A stretch of 64,000 nucleotides of DNA. Source: Sphingomonas sp. Leaf407. GTDB taxonomy: Bacteria; Pseudomonadota; Alphaproteobacteria; Sphingomonadales; Sphingomonadaceae. Positions 32,622 to 43,957 of the stretch are shown here, piece after piece. Location of the stretch: positions 1-64,000 of the forward strand of contig NZ_LMQO01000003.1 in NCBI RefSeq assembly GCF_001425385.1, written 5' to 3'. Numbering within the stretch: the stretch's first letter is position 1; each line of letters begins with the position of its first letter. The position numbers and the translations under genes were made by a program. The notes under the pieces are model-generated. The model made no database searches and was not told where the DNA came from. It worked only from the letters and a program-made list of their open reading frames with translations.

Positions 32622-33155
32622 CTAACCGCTCGTCTTGCCTGAATCCACCGGGTAAAATGTGTAACTGAGCGTGATGGCGCGAATGTCCTTCGCATCGGGG
32701 TCGGCCAGCATCTTGGGGTCGACGAAGAACACCACCGGCATCCGCACCTTTTCGCCCGGTTGCAGCGTCTGCTGGGTGAAGCAGAAACACTGGATCTTGG
32801 TAAAATATTTGCCCGCCTGCGCCGGCGTCACGTTGAAGGTCGCGGTGCCGGTGACGGGTCGGCCCGACACGTTCTTCGCGGTGAAGAACGCCATGTCGCG
32901 CGCGCCGATGTCGACCGTTTCCGATGCGCGCTCGGGCTTGAACTCCCACCCCAGCGCGGGGTTGATGTTGGCGTCGAAATGCACCGCGATCCGGTCGCCG
33001 ACCGCGCCGGGTGCCTGCTCCCCGCGCTGCGTCGTGCCGTTGAACCCGGTCGCCTGACAGAACATGCGATACAGCGGTACGCTGGCGAACCCGACCCCGG
33101 TCATCCCGACCACGGCGGCGGCGGCGAACAACGCGGTGCGCAGGTTGCGGGTCAT
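32622..33155 (-). CDS. ctaG: cytochrome c oxidase copper-delivery protein CtaG/Cox11
   Basis: 177 residues from ATG at 33155. One N-terminal membrane anchor (TALFAAAAVVGMTGVGFASV) and a periplasmic immunoglobulin-like domain. Copper ligands are in IQCFCFTQQTL (about residue 121) and an additional Cys is in YRMFCQATG near residue 33. It delivers copper to the CuB site of subunit I. Start and stop overlap the 43-residue gene before it (ATGA). The 49-bp gap to ctaE holds the ctaE ribosome site. Confidence 0.96.
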   Translation of the reverse strand: MTRNLRTALFAAAAVVGMTGVGFASVPLYRMFCQATGFNGTTQRGEQAPGAVGDRIAVHFDANINPALGWEFKPERASETVDIGARDMAFFTAKNVSGRPVTGTATFNVTPAQAGKYFTKIQCFCFTQQTLQPGEKVRMPVVFFVDPKMLADPDAKDIRAITLSYTFYPVDSGKTSG

Positions 33156-33283
33156 GTGCCCATTCCGGCCTGGATCTTCACGATGGTGATCGCGAACAGC
33201 AGCACGACAAGGCCGCCGAGGATCCACGCCATTACCTTGGCCCGTTCGCGCTGCCGTGCGCGGATACGATCGTCGTCCTGCAT
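33152..33283 (-). CDS. 43-residue membrane protein of the oxidase operon (CoxF-like)
   Basis: Encodes a charged N-terminus (QDDDRIRARQRERAKVMAW) and a single transmembrane helix (ILGGLVVLLFAITIVKIQ). The ATG overlaps the ctaB stop (TGATG) and the stop overlaps the ctaG start (ATGA), so translation is coupled on both sides. Small proteins at this position in alphaproteobacterial cox operons are called CoxF or left as hypothetical. Probably an assembly or stability factor. Confidence 0.8.
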   Translation of the reverse strand: MQDDDRIRARQRERAKVMAWILGGLVVLLFAITIVKIQAGMGT

Positions 33284-34179
33284 CAGAATGCCCACCGGTC
33301 GGCGACCAGCGCGCCGAACATCGCGAAGAGATAGAGGATCGAGAAACCGAACAGCCGCTTCTCGGGCTTCATCGTGTCGGGCGTGCCGGTGGTCCGCGTC
33401 GCCACCTGCGCCGCCATCACCGCGAAGACCGCGGTCAGCACCAGCGACACCAGCCCGTAGAACATGCCCGTCAGCCCCAGCGGCCACGGCGCCACCGCCA
33501 CCGCCGCCATCGGGATGGTATAAAGGCCGATCTGCACCCGCGTCATCCGCTCGCCCGCCACCACCGGCAGCATCGGCACGCCGGCATTGGCGTAATCGGT
33601 CTTCACGAACAGCGCGAGCGCCCAGAAATGCGGTGGGGTCCACAGGAACACCAGCGCGAACAGTAGCAGGGGGAGCAGCGCCACCTGTCCGGTCGCCGCC
33701 GCCCAGCCGATCAGCGGCGGAAACGCGCCCGCCGCCCCGCCGATGACGATGTTCTGCGGCGTGCGGCGCTTGAGCCACACCGTATAGACCAGCACGTAGA
33801 ACAGGATCGATACCGCCAGGATCGCGGCGGAGGGCCAGTTCACCGCCAGCCCCATCAGCGCGACCGAAAAGACGGAGAGGCCGACGCCGAAGTGCAGCGC
33901 CGACTGCCGGTCCATCCGTCCGGCGGGCAGCGGCCGCCCCTGCGTCCGCTTCATCAGCGCGTCAATGTCGGCCTCGTACCACTGGTTGAGCGCCCCCGCC
34001 GCGCCCGCGCCCAGCGCGATGCACAGCACGGCGGTGAAGCCGATCACCGGATGGATCAGCACCGGCGCGGCCAGCATGCCGCACAGTCCGGTAAAGACGA
34101 CCAGCGTCATCACCCTGGGCTTGGTCAGCGCCAGGAAGTCGCGCCAGTCGGCGGGCAGGAGGATCGTCTGCGCGGTCAT
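33283..34179 (-). CDS. ctaB: protoheme IX farnesyltransferase (heme O synthase)
   Basis: 298 residues from ATG at 34179. UbiA-type prenyltransferase with about nine transmembrane helices. The first Asp motif is [19 protein letters not shown] (about residue 65) and the second region is around [28 protein letters not shown]. It adds a farnesyl group to heme b to make heme O, the precursor of heme A for the aa3 oxidase. It heads the ctaB-43aa-ctaG-ctaE-DUF983-surf1-thrC-methyltransferase run and is separated from ctaD by a 549-bp repeat-filled gap. Confidence 0.97.
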   Translation of the reverse strand: MTAQTILLPADWRDFLALTKPRVMTLVVFTGLCGMLAAPVLIHPVIGFTAVLCIALGAGAAGALNQWYEADIDALMKRTQGRPLPAGRMDRQSALHFGVGLSVFSVALMGLAVNWPSAAILAVSILFYVLVYTVWLKRRTPQNIVIGGAAGAFPPLIGWAAATGQVALLPLLLFALVFLWTPPHFWALALFVKTDYANAGVPMLPVVAGERMTRVQIGLYTIPMAAVAVAPWPLGLTGMFYGLVSLVLTAVFAVMAAQVATRTTGTPDTMKPEKRLFGFSILYLFAMFGALVADRWAF

Positions 34180-34339
34180 CCCTATCCTATAGAGCGTTGC
34201 CGGCGCGGGGGAAAGCGCCGTGCATCACCCTCGTCCTTCCGGCACAGGCCGGAATCCATGGAAAGGGTAACGGCAGCGATGAAGTCGCCAACATCTGACA
34301 CAAGGGATTCCGGGGGCGATCGACATTCAGTCGCGTGTT

Positions 34340-34366
34340 GTCACCCCGGAACGAGTCCGGGGTGAC
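34340..34366. repeat. single hairpin of family R1
   Basis: GTCACCCCGGAACGAGTCCG continuing to GGGTGAC; one palindromic arm only, identical in sequence to 49574-49600. Confidence 0.85.
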
Positions 34367-34455
34367 GAAGGGGCGACTGTATCGGCCGAAAATAACCAAG
34401 ACTGGCTGGAACTGCTGGGACCGATCGAAATTCGGCCAGATGGCGGCTCAGGCGC

Positions 34456-34563
34456 CTCCCCTCCCTGACAAGGGAGGGGCTGGGGGTGGGTCGGCCCGAG
34501 AAGAAACGTAAGCGCTCCACAATTGGCCAACCCACCCCCAACCCCTCCCTGTCAGGGAGGGGA
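34456..34563. repeat. paired inverted repeat, family R4 (CCCTCCCTGACAAGGGAGGG)
   Basis: Left arm: a CCTCCCTGACAAGGGAGG hairpin plus GGCTGGGGGTGGGT. Right arm: its inverse, CCCACCCCCAACCCCTCC then a CCTGTCAGGGAGGGG hairpin. The arms are about 38 bp apart and can form a long cruciform. One copy in this window. Confidence 0.8.
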
Positions 34564-34671
34564 GAAGATCAGGACGGCATTTCGTTGAATGTCGCGTCCG
34601 ACCTGAATGTCGATCGACCCCGGCTTTTGTAGGAAGGACGATCAGGGGACGGTTTCGTCACGCCGATACGC

Positions 34672-34704
34672 AAAACGCCCCGGGATCGCTCCCGGGGCGC
34701 TTCG
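34672..34704 (-). terminator. rho-independent terminator after ctaD
   Basis: Minus strand GCGCCCCGGGAGCGATCCCG then GGGCG and a TTTT run. A stem of about 10 G-C pairs 25-55 bp after the ctaD stop. It separates ctaC-ctaD from the ctaB run. Confidence 0.8.
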
Positions 34705-34728
34705 TGTCGCCGATTTTGCCGGAAAGGC

Positions 34729-37582
<2,854 letters not shown>

Positions 37583-37773
37583 CGTGTCGTGTCACCCCGT
37601 TGTGTGGCACGCGGCACGCTTCTTGATCGGCATGGTCGCGTGCGGCGGGCGTTTGGAATCCCTACGCCACAGGGCTATACGCGGCATGTCGTCCGGCCTC
37701 AAGCGATGGTTGCAGAGCATGTGCCGCCGGGCGTAGAGGCGCGGCGACTGGCAGACACGGGACGAAGGCAGCC

Positions 37774-38355
37774 ATGAACGACGACGCGATCCTCGACGAA
37801 TTCCGCGCGGCGCAGGCGCTGCTCGAAGGGCATTTCATCCTGTCGTCGGGGCTGCGCTCCTCGCGCTACCTGCAATGCGCCCGCGTGCTGATGGACCCGA
37901 AGCGTGCCGCGCGGCTGACCGACGAACTGGTCCGCCGCCTGCCCACCGACGTGCGCGAGTCGATCGATGTCGTGATCGCGCCGGCGATGGGCGGGGTGAT
38001 CGTCGGGCACGAGATGGGCCGGTCGCTCGGCACGCCTGCGATGTTTCTGGAGCGGCCGACCGGCACCTTTGAACTCCGCCGCGGCTTCGCGATCGATCCC
38101 GGCACCCGCGTGCTGATGATGGAGGATGTCGTGACGACCGGCCTGTCGTCGCGCGAGGCGATCGCCGCGATCCGCGCGGCGGGCGGCGAGGTCGTCGCCG
38201 CCGCGTCGCTGGTCGACCGCTCGAACGGATCGGCCGATCTCGGCGTGCCGTTCTTCCCGCTCATCCGCCTCGACGTGCCGAGCTATCATCCCGACGCGCT
38301 CCCCGCCGATCTCGCCGCGATTCCCGCGATCAAGCCCGGCAGTCGCGCGGCATGA
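37774..38355 (+). CDS. pyrE: orotate phosphoribosyltransferase
   Basis: 193 residues from ATG at 37774 (GACGAAGG upstream). Converts orotate and PRPP to OMP in pyrimidine synthesis. The PRPP loop reads [14 protein letters not shown] (about residues 108-121) and the flexible-loop and base-binding segments are [14 protein letters not shown] and [12 protein letters not shown]. First gene of a pyrE-pdxJ-acpS-lepB-maiA run; its TGA overlaps the pdxJ ATG (ATGA). Confidence 0.97.
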   Translation: MNDDAILDEFRAAQALLEGHFILSSGLRSSRYLQCARVLMDPKRAARLTDELVRRLPTDVRESIDVVIAPAMGGVIVGHEMGRSLGTPAMFLERPTGTFELRRGFAIDPGTRVLMMEDVVTTGLSSREAIAAIRAAGGEVVAAASLVDRSNGSADLGVPFFPLIRLDVPSYHPDALPADLAAIPAIKPGSRAA

Positions 38356-39080
38356 CCGGACCTTTGCGCCTCGGCGTCAACATCGATCATGTCGCGACCG
38401 TGCGCAATGCGCGCGGCTCGGGTTATCCCGATCCGGTGCGTGCCGCGCTGGCCGCTGCCAACCACGGTGCCGACGGCATCACTGCGCATCTGCGCGAGGA
38501 TCGCCGCCACATCACCGACGATGACATCGCCCGGCTGTCGAGCGAACTCACCGTCCCACTTAACCTCGAAATGGCCGCGACGGACGAGATGCTCGGCATC
38601 GCGCTGCGCCACCGTCCCCACGCCGCCTGCATCGTCCCCGAAAAGCGCGAGGAGCGCACCACCGAAGGCGGCCTCGACGCCGCCGGGCAGCACGACCTGC
38701 TGGCGCCGATGGTGCGCGATTTGGGCGCGGCGAGTATCCGCGTGTCGCTGTTCATCGAACCCGATGCGCAGCAGATCGCCGCCGCCATCGCGCTCGGCGC
38801 GCCGGTGATCGAACTGCACACCGGCCGCTATGCCGAACTGTCGGGCGAGGCGCAGGCCGCCGAACTGCGCCGCATCGCCGATGCCGCAGCACTGGCCGCC
38901 AAGAACGGGATCGAGGTCCACGCCGGCCATGGCCTGACCTTCGACAACGTCGTGCCGATCGCCGCCATTCCGCAGTTGCGCGAACTCAACATCGGCCATT
39001 TTCTGATCGGCGAGGCGATTTTCGACGGCCTGGGGCTGGTGGTGCGGCGGATGAAGGGGTTGATGGAGGACGCGCGATGA
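38352..39080 (+). CDS. pdxJ: pyridoxine 5'-phosphate synthase
   Basis: 242 residues. Joins 1-deoxyxylulose 5-phosphate and 3-amino-2-oxopropyl phosphate to form PNP, the last de novo step of vitamin B6 synthesis. Clear family motifs: [16 protein letters not shown] at residues 7-22, [28 protein letters not shown], and [13 protein letters not shown] followed by [16 protein letters not shown] barrel, cytosolic. Overlaps pyrE by ATGA. Confidence 0.98.
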   Translation: MTGPLRLGVNIDHVATVRNARGSGYPDPVRAALAAANHGADGITAHLREDRRHITDDDIARLSSELTVPLNLEMAATDEMLGIALRHRPHAACIVPEKREERTTEGGLDAAGQHDLLAPMVRDLGAASIRVSLFIEPDAQQIAAAIALGAPVIELHTGRYAELSGEAQAAELRRIADAAALAAKNGIEVHAGHGLTFDNVVPIAAIPQLRELNIGHFLIGEAIFDGLGLVVRRMKGLMEDAR

Positions 39081-39105
39081 GGGCCGGGGCAGGGAGGCGC
39101 GGCGC

Positions 39106-39507
39106 ATGATCGTCGGCCTCGGCTCCGACCTTTGCAACATCGACCGGATCCAGGCGTCGCTCGACCGGTTCGGCGACCGTTTCGTCCAGCGGGTCTTTAC
39201 CGACATCGAACAGGCAAAGGCCGCGCGCCGCCCGTTCACCCGCGCCGGCACGTTCGCCAAACGCTTCGCCGCCAAAGAAGCCTTTTCCAAGGCGGTCGGC
39301 ACCGGTTTTGCACAGGGCGTGTTCATGCGCGACATCAGCGTGGTCAACGCCGCGTCGGGCGCACCGACACTGGCGCTCACCGGTGGTGCTAAAGCACGAC
39401 TTGACGCGATGATCCCTGCGGGCCACGTCGCGCGGGTACATCTGACGATGACCGACGATCATCCCTGGGCGCAGGCGTTCGTCATCATCGAAGCCATCCC
39501 CCAGTAG
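39106..39507 (+). CDS. acpS: holo-[acyl-carrier-protein] synthase
   Basis: 133 residues from ATG at 39106 (AGGGAGG upstream). Transfers 4'-phosphopantetheine from CoA to apo-ACP for fatty acid synthesis. Family signs: [14 protein letters not shown] with the metal Asp at the start, [20 protein letters not shown] with the conserved Glu/Lys, and [10 protein letters not shown]. Full length. Confidence 0.97.
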   Translation: MIVGLGSDLCNIDRIQASLDRFGDRFVQRVFTDIEQAKAARRPFTRAGTFAKRFAAKEAFSKAVGTGFAQGVFMRDISVVNAASGAPTLALTGGAKARLDAMIPAGHVARVHLTMTDDHPWAQAFVIIEAIPQ

Positions 39508-39518
39508 AAGGACGTTCG

Positions 39519-40472
39519 ATGGCCGACCCCATGGCGCTGGACAGCGGAGCCGATCGTCCCGTTACCGTCCCGCCCACCGCTGCACCCGCCGCCATCCCGT
39601 CCAAACGACTGGACTGGAAGGGCGAACTGCGCGGACTGTTCTGGCTGCTGCTGGTGGTGCTGGGCTTCCACAGCTTCGTCGCCAAGCCGTTCTACATCCC
39701 GTCGGAATCGATGCTGCCGGGGCTGCGCGTCGGCGACCGGCTGGTCGTCAGCAAATATGCCTATGGCTGGTCCTATGTCTCGCCGACGATCCCCAATCCG
39801 GTGGCGATGGTCCGCGACGTGCTCCTCCACGAACCGCAGGCGACGTGGAGCGTGCAGTTGCCCGCATGGCACGGCCGCCTCTGGGGATCGCTGCCGACGC
39901 GCGGTGACGTGGTGATCGTGAAGCCGCCGGGCAGCAACACCGACCTCATCAAGCGCGTCATCGGCCTGCCGGGCGACCGGATCGAGGTGGCGGGCGGCGT
40001 CGTCTACATCAACGACATCGCGATTCCCCGGAAAGCAATGGGCGACGCGATGATCCCGGTCGACGCCAACACCCGCTGCGATCCCGCGCAATATCCCGGC
40101 GCGCTGGTGCGGACCGACAAGGGCGAATTCTGCCGCCTGCCGCTGTACCGCGAGACGCTGTCGAACGGGCGGCAGTACGACACGATCGACTATCGCTATT
40201 CGCAAGGCGACAATTATCCCGCGACCGTCATCCCGGCGAACCATGTGTTCCTGATGGGCGACAACCGCGACAACAGCGCCGACAGCCGCTTTCCCGAATC
40301 CGAAAACGGGTTGGGCGGGCCGGTGCCGTGGGAGAATATCGGCGGGCGCGCCGAATTCCTCACCTTCTCGCTCGACGGGTCGACCAGCCTCGATCCGCGG
40401 ACGTGGTTCTCCTCGTTCCGCCCGGGCCGCGCCGGCACCTCGCTGGTGCCCGCCACGGGCAAGGCGGAGTGA
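39519..40472 (+). CDS. lepB: signal peptidase I
   Basis: 317 residues from ATG at 39519. Removes signal peptides at the outer face of the inner membrane. One transmembrane helix (GLFWLLLVVLGFHSFVA), then the catalytic Ser64 in YIPSESMLPGL and the Lys in LIKRVIGLPGDRIE (about residue 147); box E is MGDNRDNSADSR. A somewhat longer loop between boxes C and D fits alphaproteobacterial enzymes. Its TGA overlaps the GTG of the next gene. Placement after acpS is common in this order. Confidence 0.97.
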   Translation: MADPMALDSGADRPVTVPPTAAPAAIPSKRLDWKGELRGLFWLLLVVLGFHSFVAKPFYIPSESMLPGLRVGDRLVVSKYAYGWSYVSPTIPNPVAMVRDVLLHEPQATWSVQLPAWHGRLWGSLPTRGDVVIVKPPGSNTDLIKRVIGLPGDRIEVAGGVVYINDIAIPRKAMGDAMIPVDANTRCDPAQYPGALVRTDKGEFCRLPLYRETLSNGRQYDTIDYRYSQGDNYPATVIPANHVFLMGDNRDNSADSRFPESENGLGGPVPWENIGGRAEFLTFSLDGSTSLDPRTWFSSFRPGRAGTSLVPATGKAE

Positions 40473-41107
40473 GCGGCACCACGCTCCACGATTATTTCCG
40501 CTCGTCGGCGGGATACCGCGTCCGCATCGCGCTGAATCTGAAGAACGTGGCATATGAGCGGGTCGAGGTGTCGCTGCTGAACGGCGAACAGCGCTCGCCC
40601 GGCTATCTGGCGCGCAACCCCCAGGGGCTGGTGCCCGCGCTCGACATCGGCGGGGGCACGGTGCTGACCCAGTCGCTGGCGATCCTCGACTGGCTCGACC
40701 ATGCCCATCCCGAACCGCGCCTGTTCCCCACCGATCCGATCGCGCGGGCGCGGGCGATGGCGCAGGCGCTGGTGATCGTCGCCGACACCCACCCGATCGA
40801 CAATCTGCGCGTCCTTCGCCGGCTGGAGACGCAGTTCGGCGCGGACGCCGCCGCCAAGGCCGACTGGTATCGCCACTGGATCGCGCAAGGGTTCGACGCG
40901 CTGGAGGTGCAGGCCCCGGCCGATGGCCTGTTCGGCGGCGACACCCCGAACGTCGTCGACTGCTGCCTCGTGCCGCAATGCTACAACGCCCGGCGATTCG
41001 ACCTCGACGTCGCGCGCTGGCCGCGCCTTGCCGCCATCGACGCGCGCGTCGCCGGACTGCCGGCGATCGCCGCCGCCCACCCGGACGCGGTGGCGTCGCG
41101 CGCTTGA
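40469..41107 (+). CDS. maiA: maleylacetoacetate isomerase (zeta-class GST)
   Basis: 212 residues from the GTG at 40469 that overlaps the lepB stop. Glutathione-dependent cis-trans isomerisation of maleylacetoacetate in tyrosine breakdown. The zeta-class signature is SSAGYRVRIALNLK at residues 11-24 with the catalytic Ser, then NPQGLVPALD and LTQSLAILDWLD (glutathione site). The C-terminal helical domain has VVDCCLVPQCYNARR. Other tyrosine pathway genes are not in the window, so a general GST role remains possible. Confidence 0.9.
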   Translation: MSGTTLHDYFRSSAGYRVRIALNLKNVAYERVEVSLLNGEQRSPGYLARNPQGLVPALDIGGGTVLTQSLAILDWLDHAHPEPRLFPTDPIARARAMAQALVIVADTHPIDNLRVLRRLETQFGADAAAKADWYRHWIAQGFDALEVQAPADGLFGGDTPNVVDCCLVPQCYNARRFDLDVARWPRLAAIDARVAGLPAIAAAHPDAVASRA

Positions 41108-41149
41108 TGCTATGCAGTCGTGAACAGGCAGGATAGGTCAACGGGCGCG

Positions 41150-42070
41150 ATGGCGCTCGATCCTTCCCCCCCGCCGGCCGGCCCGGAACCCGATCTGGCC
41201 GGGCTGGTCCCGCTCGAACGCATCCGTCGGCGCTGGCCGCGCATGCTCGGCGCGCTGCTGTCGGGGTTGATGATCCTCGGGCTGGCGTGGGAATTGTTCG
41301 ACCATGGCTGGGCCGGGGTCGAACTCGCCGCGCCCGATTCGCCGTGGTTCTACCTGTTCTTCGCCGCCGCCTATCTTTCACCGCCGCTGTTCGATTTCAT
41401 CATCTTCCGCCGCTTGTGGAAGCTGCCGTTCGACGGCTTCGGCGCGCTGGTGCGCAAGCGGATCGCGAACGACGTCGTCATCGGTTATTCGGGCGATGTG
41501 TTCTTCTATGCGTGGGCGCGTGCCCGGTTGAAGATGGTGACGGCCCCGTTCGGCGCGGTGAAGGACGTGACGATCCTGTCGGGCATCGCCGGCAATATCG
41601 TGACCGTCGCGATGCTGCTCCTTGCGCTGCCGTTCGCGTTCGAGCTGTTCACGGCCGCGCAACTGCGCATGCTGGCATGGTCGGCGGGGGTGGCGATCGG
41701 CATTTCGGGCTTGCTGCTGCTGTTTTCTAACCGGGTGTTCTCGCTGCCCGCGCGGGTGCTCGGCTGGATCTTCGGCGTGCATTGCGCGCGCCTCGTGCTC
41801 GGCTCGCTCGCCTTTGGCATCGCCAGCTATTTCGCGATGCCGGGGGTGTCGATCAAATGGTGGTTGTTTCTGGCGGCCGGGCGGCTGGTGGTCGCCCGCC
41901 TGCCACTGTTGCCGAACAAGGACCTTCTTTTCGCCAACTTCGCGATTATTTTCATAGGCCATGGCGAAGCCCTCTCCGATCTCGTCGCGTTCGTCGCGAC
42001 GCTCACCCTTGCCACCCATGTGGTATTGATGGCGGCATTCGGGCTTCCGGCACTGGCGAGGAAAGAATGA
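41150..42070 (+). CDS. polytopic membrane protein of unknown function, next to DUF2141 and GT4 genes
   Basis: 306 residues from ATG at 41150 (AGGATAGG 10 bases upstream); a GTG at 41120 would add 10 residues. After a Pro-rich start and a short helix (LVPLERIRRRWP) there are about 7-8 transmembrane segments. Conserved-looking features are WFYLFFAAAYLSPPLFDFIIFRRLW and KRIANDVVIGYSGDVFFYAWAR. The layout is vaguely like lysylphosphatidylglycerol synthetase-type flippase domains (UPF0104), but the match is weak and I do not name a family. Its stop overlaps the next start (ATGATG), so it belongs with the two genes that follow. Confidence 0.7.
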   Translation: MALDPSPPPAGPEPDLAGLVPLERIRRRWPRMLGALLSGLMILGLAWELFDHGWAGVELAAPDSPWFYLFFAAAYLSPPLFDFIIFRRLWKLPFDGFGALVRKRIANDVVIGYSGDVFFYAWARARLKMVTAPFGAVKDVTILSGIAGNIVTVAMLLLALPFAFELFTAAQLRMLAWSAGVAIGISGLLLLFSNRVFSLPARVLGWIFGVHCARLVLGSLAFGIASYFAMPGVSIKWWLFLAAGRLVVARLPLLPNKDLLFANFAIIFIGHGEALSDLVAFVATLTLATHVVLMAAFGLPALARKE

Positions 42071-42582
42071 TGCGATTGCCCCTGATGGCGGCGGGCTTGG
42101 CGCTGGCCGTCGTGTCGCCTGCCGCCGCCCAGTCGATCGGCAGCGATGCCGCCGCGTGTAACGGTGGCCAGGGCCCGGCGATCCGGGTGAACGTCACCGG
42201 CCTGAAAGACCGTACCGGACGGTTGAAGCTCGAACTCTATCCGGCGAACGAGGCGGATTTTCTGAAGGACGACCGCGACCTGCGCGCCGAGGGCAAGTTC
42301 TTTCGCCGCGTGTGGGGCGACATGCCGGCATCGGGCGCGGTGCAGCTCTGCATCAAGGCACCGTCACCCGGCCGTTACGCGCTGCTGTTCACCCATGACC
42401 GCGACGGTCGCAACAAGTTCAATTTCATGCGCGACGGTGCCGGCTTCGTCGGATCGGGCAAGCTCGGCCGCGCCCGGCCGAAACTGGCGCAGGCGATCGT
42501 CACCGTGTCCGCAGGCGTCGTGACGGTGAACGTCCGCGCGCAATATCTGCGCGGCCTCGGCGGCTTCGCGCCGCTCGACTGA
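42067..42582 (+). CDS. secreted DUF2141 protein
   Basis: 171 residues from ATG at 42067. A signal peptide (MRLPLMAAGLALAVVSPAAA region) is followed by a DUF2141 domain of about 110 residues: IRVNVTGLKDRTGRLKLELY, then a loop, VQLCIKAPSPGRYALLFTHD, DRDGRNKFNFMRDGAG and a final beta-strand run. Two Cys residues (AAACNGG and QLCIKA) may pair. DUF2141 proteins are periplasmic or outer-membrane-facing and of unknown function. It sits between the membrane protein and glycosyltransferase genes, overlapping the first. Confidence 0.85.
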   Translation: MMRLPLMAAGLALAVVSPAAAQSIGSDAAACNGGQGPAIRVNVTGLKDRTGRLKLELYPANEADFLKDDRDLRAEGKFFRRVWGDMPASGAVQLCIKAPSPGRYALLFTHDRDGRNKFNFMRDGAGFVGSGKLGRARPKLAQAIVTVSAGVVTVNVRAQYLRGLGGFAPLD

Positions 42583-42594
42583 TCGATCCCGGAC

Positions 42595-43791
42595 ATGCGC
42601 GTCGTCGACGTCAACGAATTCTATTCGCCGACCGGCGGCGGGGTTCGCACCTATATCGATCACAAGATGACGATCATGGCCGAACTCGGCCACGAACTGA
42701 TCGTCATCGCGCCGGCCAAGGCCAATTCAGTCGAGGAACGCCCCGGCGGCGGCCGCATTCACTGGGTCAAGGCGCCGACGCTGGTGCTCGATCCCAACTA
42801 CGGCATCTTCTTGCGCGGGCATGCGATCCACGCGCTGCTCGACGAACTGCACCCCGACGTGGTCGAGGCGTCGAGCCCGTGGCGTCCGGCCACCATCGTC
42901 GCCGACTGGCCGGGCGATGCGGTAAAAGTCTATTTCGCGCACAACGACAATGTCGGCGCCTATCCCTTGCGCTGGTTCGAGAAGTTGGCCAGCCGCGAGC
43001 GGATCGAGGACGCCTTCATGTGGTGGACGCGCTACATGGCCAAATATCTGGCGAAGATGGACGCCTTCGTCACCAACGGCCCTGCGCTCGAAAAACGCCA
43101 CGCCGCGCGCGGCCTGACGGTCCATGCCTCGATGCCGCTCGGCATCCAGCGTGGCTTCTTCTCGCCCGAACATCGTGACGAAGCGCTGCGCGCCTCGCTG
43201 CTCGACCAGCTCGGCCTGCCCGAACACGGCCATCTCCTGCTCGGCCTTGGCCGGCATCATGCCGAGAAGCGCTGGCCGATGATCTTCGACGCGGTCGAGA
43301 TGGCGGGCGATCACATGCCCGTCGGCATGATCCAGATCGGCAGCGGCGTGCATACCCGCCGCCTCGAACACCGGCTGAAGGACAGCCCGCATATCCAGCT
43401 CTTCCGCCCGGTGTACGACCGCGTCCGCCTCGCGCGGATCATGGCGAGCTGCGACGCGCTGATCCATGGATCGGACGCCGAACCCTTCGGCCTCGTCGCG
43501 CTGGAGGGGCTGGCGTCGGGCCTGCCGCTGATCGTGCCCGACGAGGGTGGCTGTGCCGAGATCGCCGAGCCGGCGTTCGCCGAAACCTATGCCGCGCGCG
43601 ATCCGCGATCGGCGGCGGACGCGATCGCGCGGATGTTCGCGCGCGATTATCCGACGGTAAAGGCCGCCGCCGATGCCGCCGCCGCCCGCGTCCGCACCGA
43701 CCGCGACCATGCGATCGACCTGATGCGCTATTACGAGGGGCTGGTCGCGGACAAGGCGCGGCGCTTCCCGAAATGGTTCGCGCGCCCCTGA
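42595..43791 (+). CDS. GT4-family glycosyltransferase
   Basis: 398 residues from ATG at 42595. GT-B fold retaining glycosyltransferase. The N-terminal acceptor domain starts MRVVDVNEFYSPTGGGVRTY. The C-terminal nucleotide-sugar domain shows LLGLGRHHAEKRWPMIFDA, the segment ALIHGSDAEPFGLVALEGLASG (quoted in part: HGSDAEPFGLVALEGL) with the E-x7-E pair, and PDEGGCAEI. It likely adds a sugar to a lipid or surface glycan. Last gene of the three-gene operon with the membrane protein and DUF2141 protein. The transcript meets the large palindrome at 43811-43951. Confidence 0.88.
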   Translation: MRVVDVNEFYSPTGGGVRTYIDHKMTIMAELGHELIVIAPAKANSVEERPGGGRIHWVKAPTLVLDPNYGIFLRGHAIHALLDELHPDVVEASSPWRPATIVADWPGDAVKVYFAHNDNVGAYPLRWFEKLASRERIEDAFMWWTRYMAKYLAKMDAFVTNGPALEKRHAARGLTVHASMPLGIQRGFFSPEHRDEALRASLLDQLGLPEHGHLLLGLGRHHAEKRWPMIFDAVEMAGDHMPVGMIQIGSGVHTRRLEHRLKDSPHIQLFRPVYDRVRLARIMASCDALIHGSDAEPFGLVALEGLASGLPLIVPDEGGCAEIAEPAFAETYAARDPRSAADAIARMFARDYPTVKAAADAAAARVRTDRDHAIDLMRYYEGLVADKARRFPKWFARP

Positions 43792-43810
43792 CGACCGCGG
43801 GTCAGAGCCT

Positions 43811-43951
43811 GTCCGAAAATTCGCGGTAAAGCGAATTTCAAGGCGGTACCGGCCCGCTCCCCCTCCCGTCCACCCACAGCGTATCCTGAATGGGTGGTCG
43901 GGAGGGTGAGCGGGCCGGCACCGCAAAATGCGTTTCGACGCATTTTCGGAC
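43811..43951. terminator. large nested palindrome between convergent glycosyltransferase and GGDEF genes
   Basis: Outer arms GTCCGAAAAT (43811-43820) and ATTTTCGGAC (43942-43951). Inside each outer arm is a small hairpin (TTCGC...GCGAA and AAAATGCG...CGCATTTT). The inner arms run about 33 bp, GCGGTACCGGCCCGCTCCCC to CACCCA and its inverse TGGGTGG to GCCGGCACCGC, around a 15-bp centre. It could end both transcripts and may also form a cruciform. It resembles no other repeat in this window. Confidence 0.8.
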
Positions 43952-43957
43952 ATCCTG

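Larger units (their letters stand above)
34180..34728. other. 549-bp repeat-filled gap inside the oxidase gene cluster
   Basis: No gene. From left to right: a single R3 arm (34233-34261), the motif CGATCGACATTCAG (34317-34330), a single R1 hairpin (34340-34366), the R4 pair (34456-34563), a further CTGAATGTCGATCG motif (34603-34616), and the ctaD terminator (34672-34704). The promoter for ctaB should lie here but I could not place it. Confidence 0.8.
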
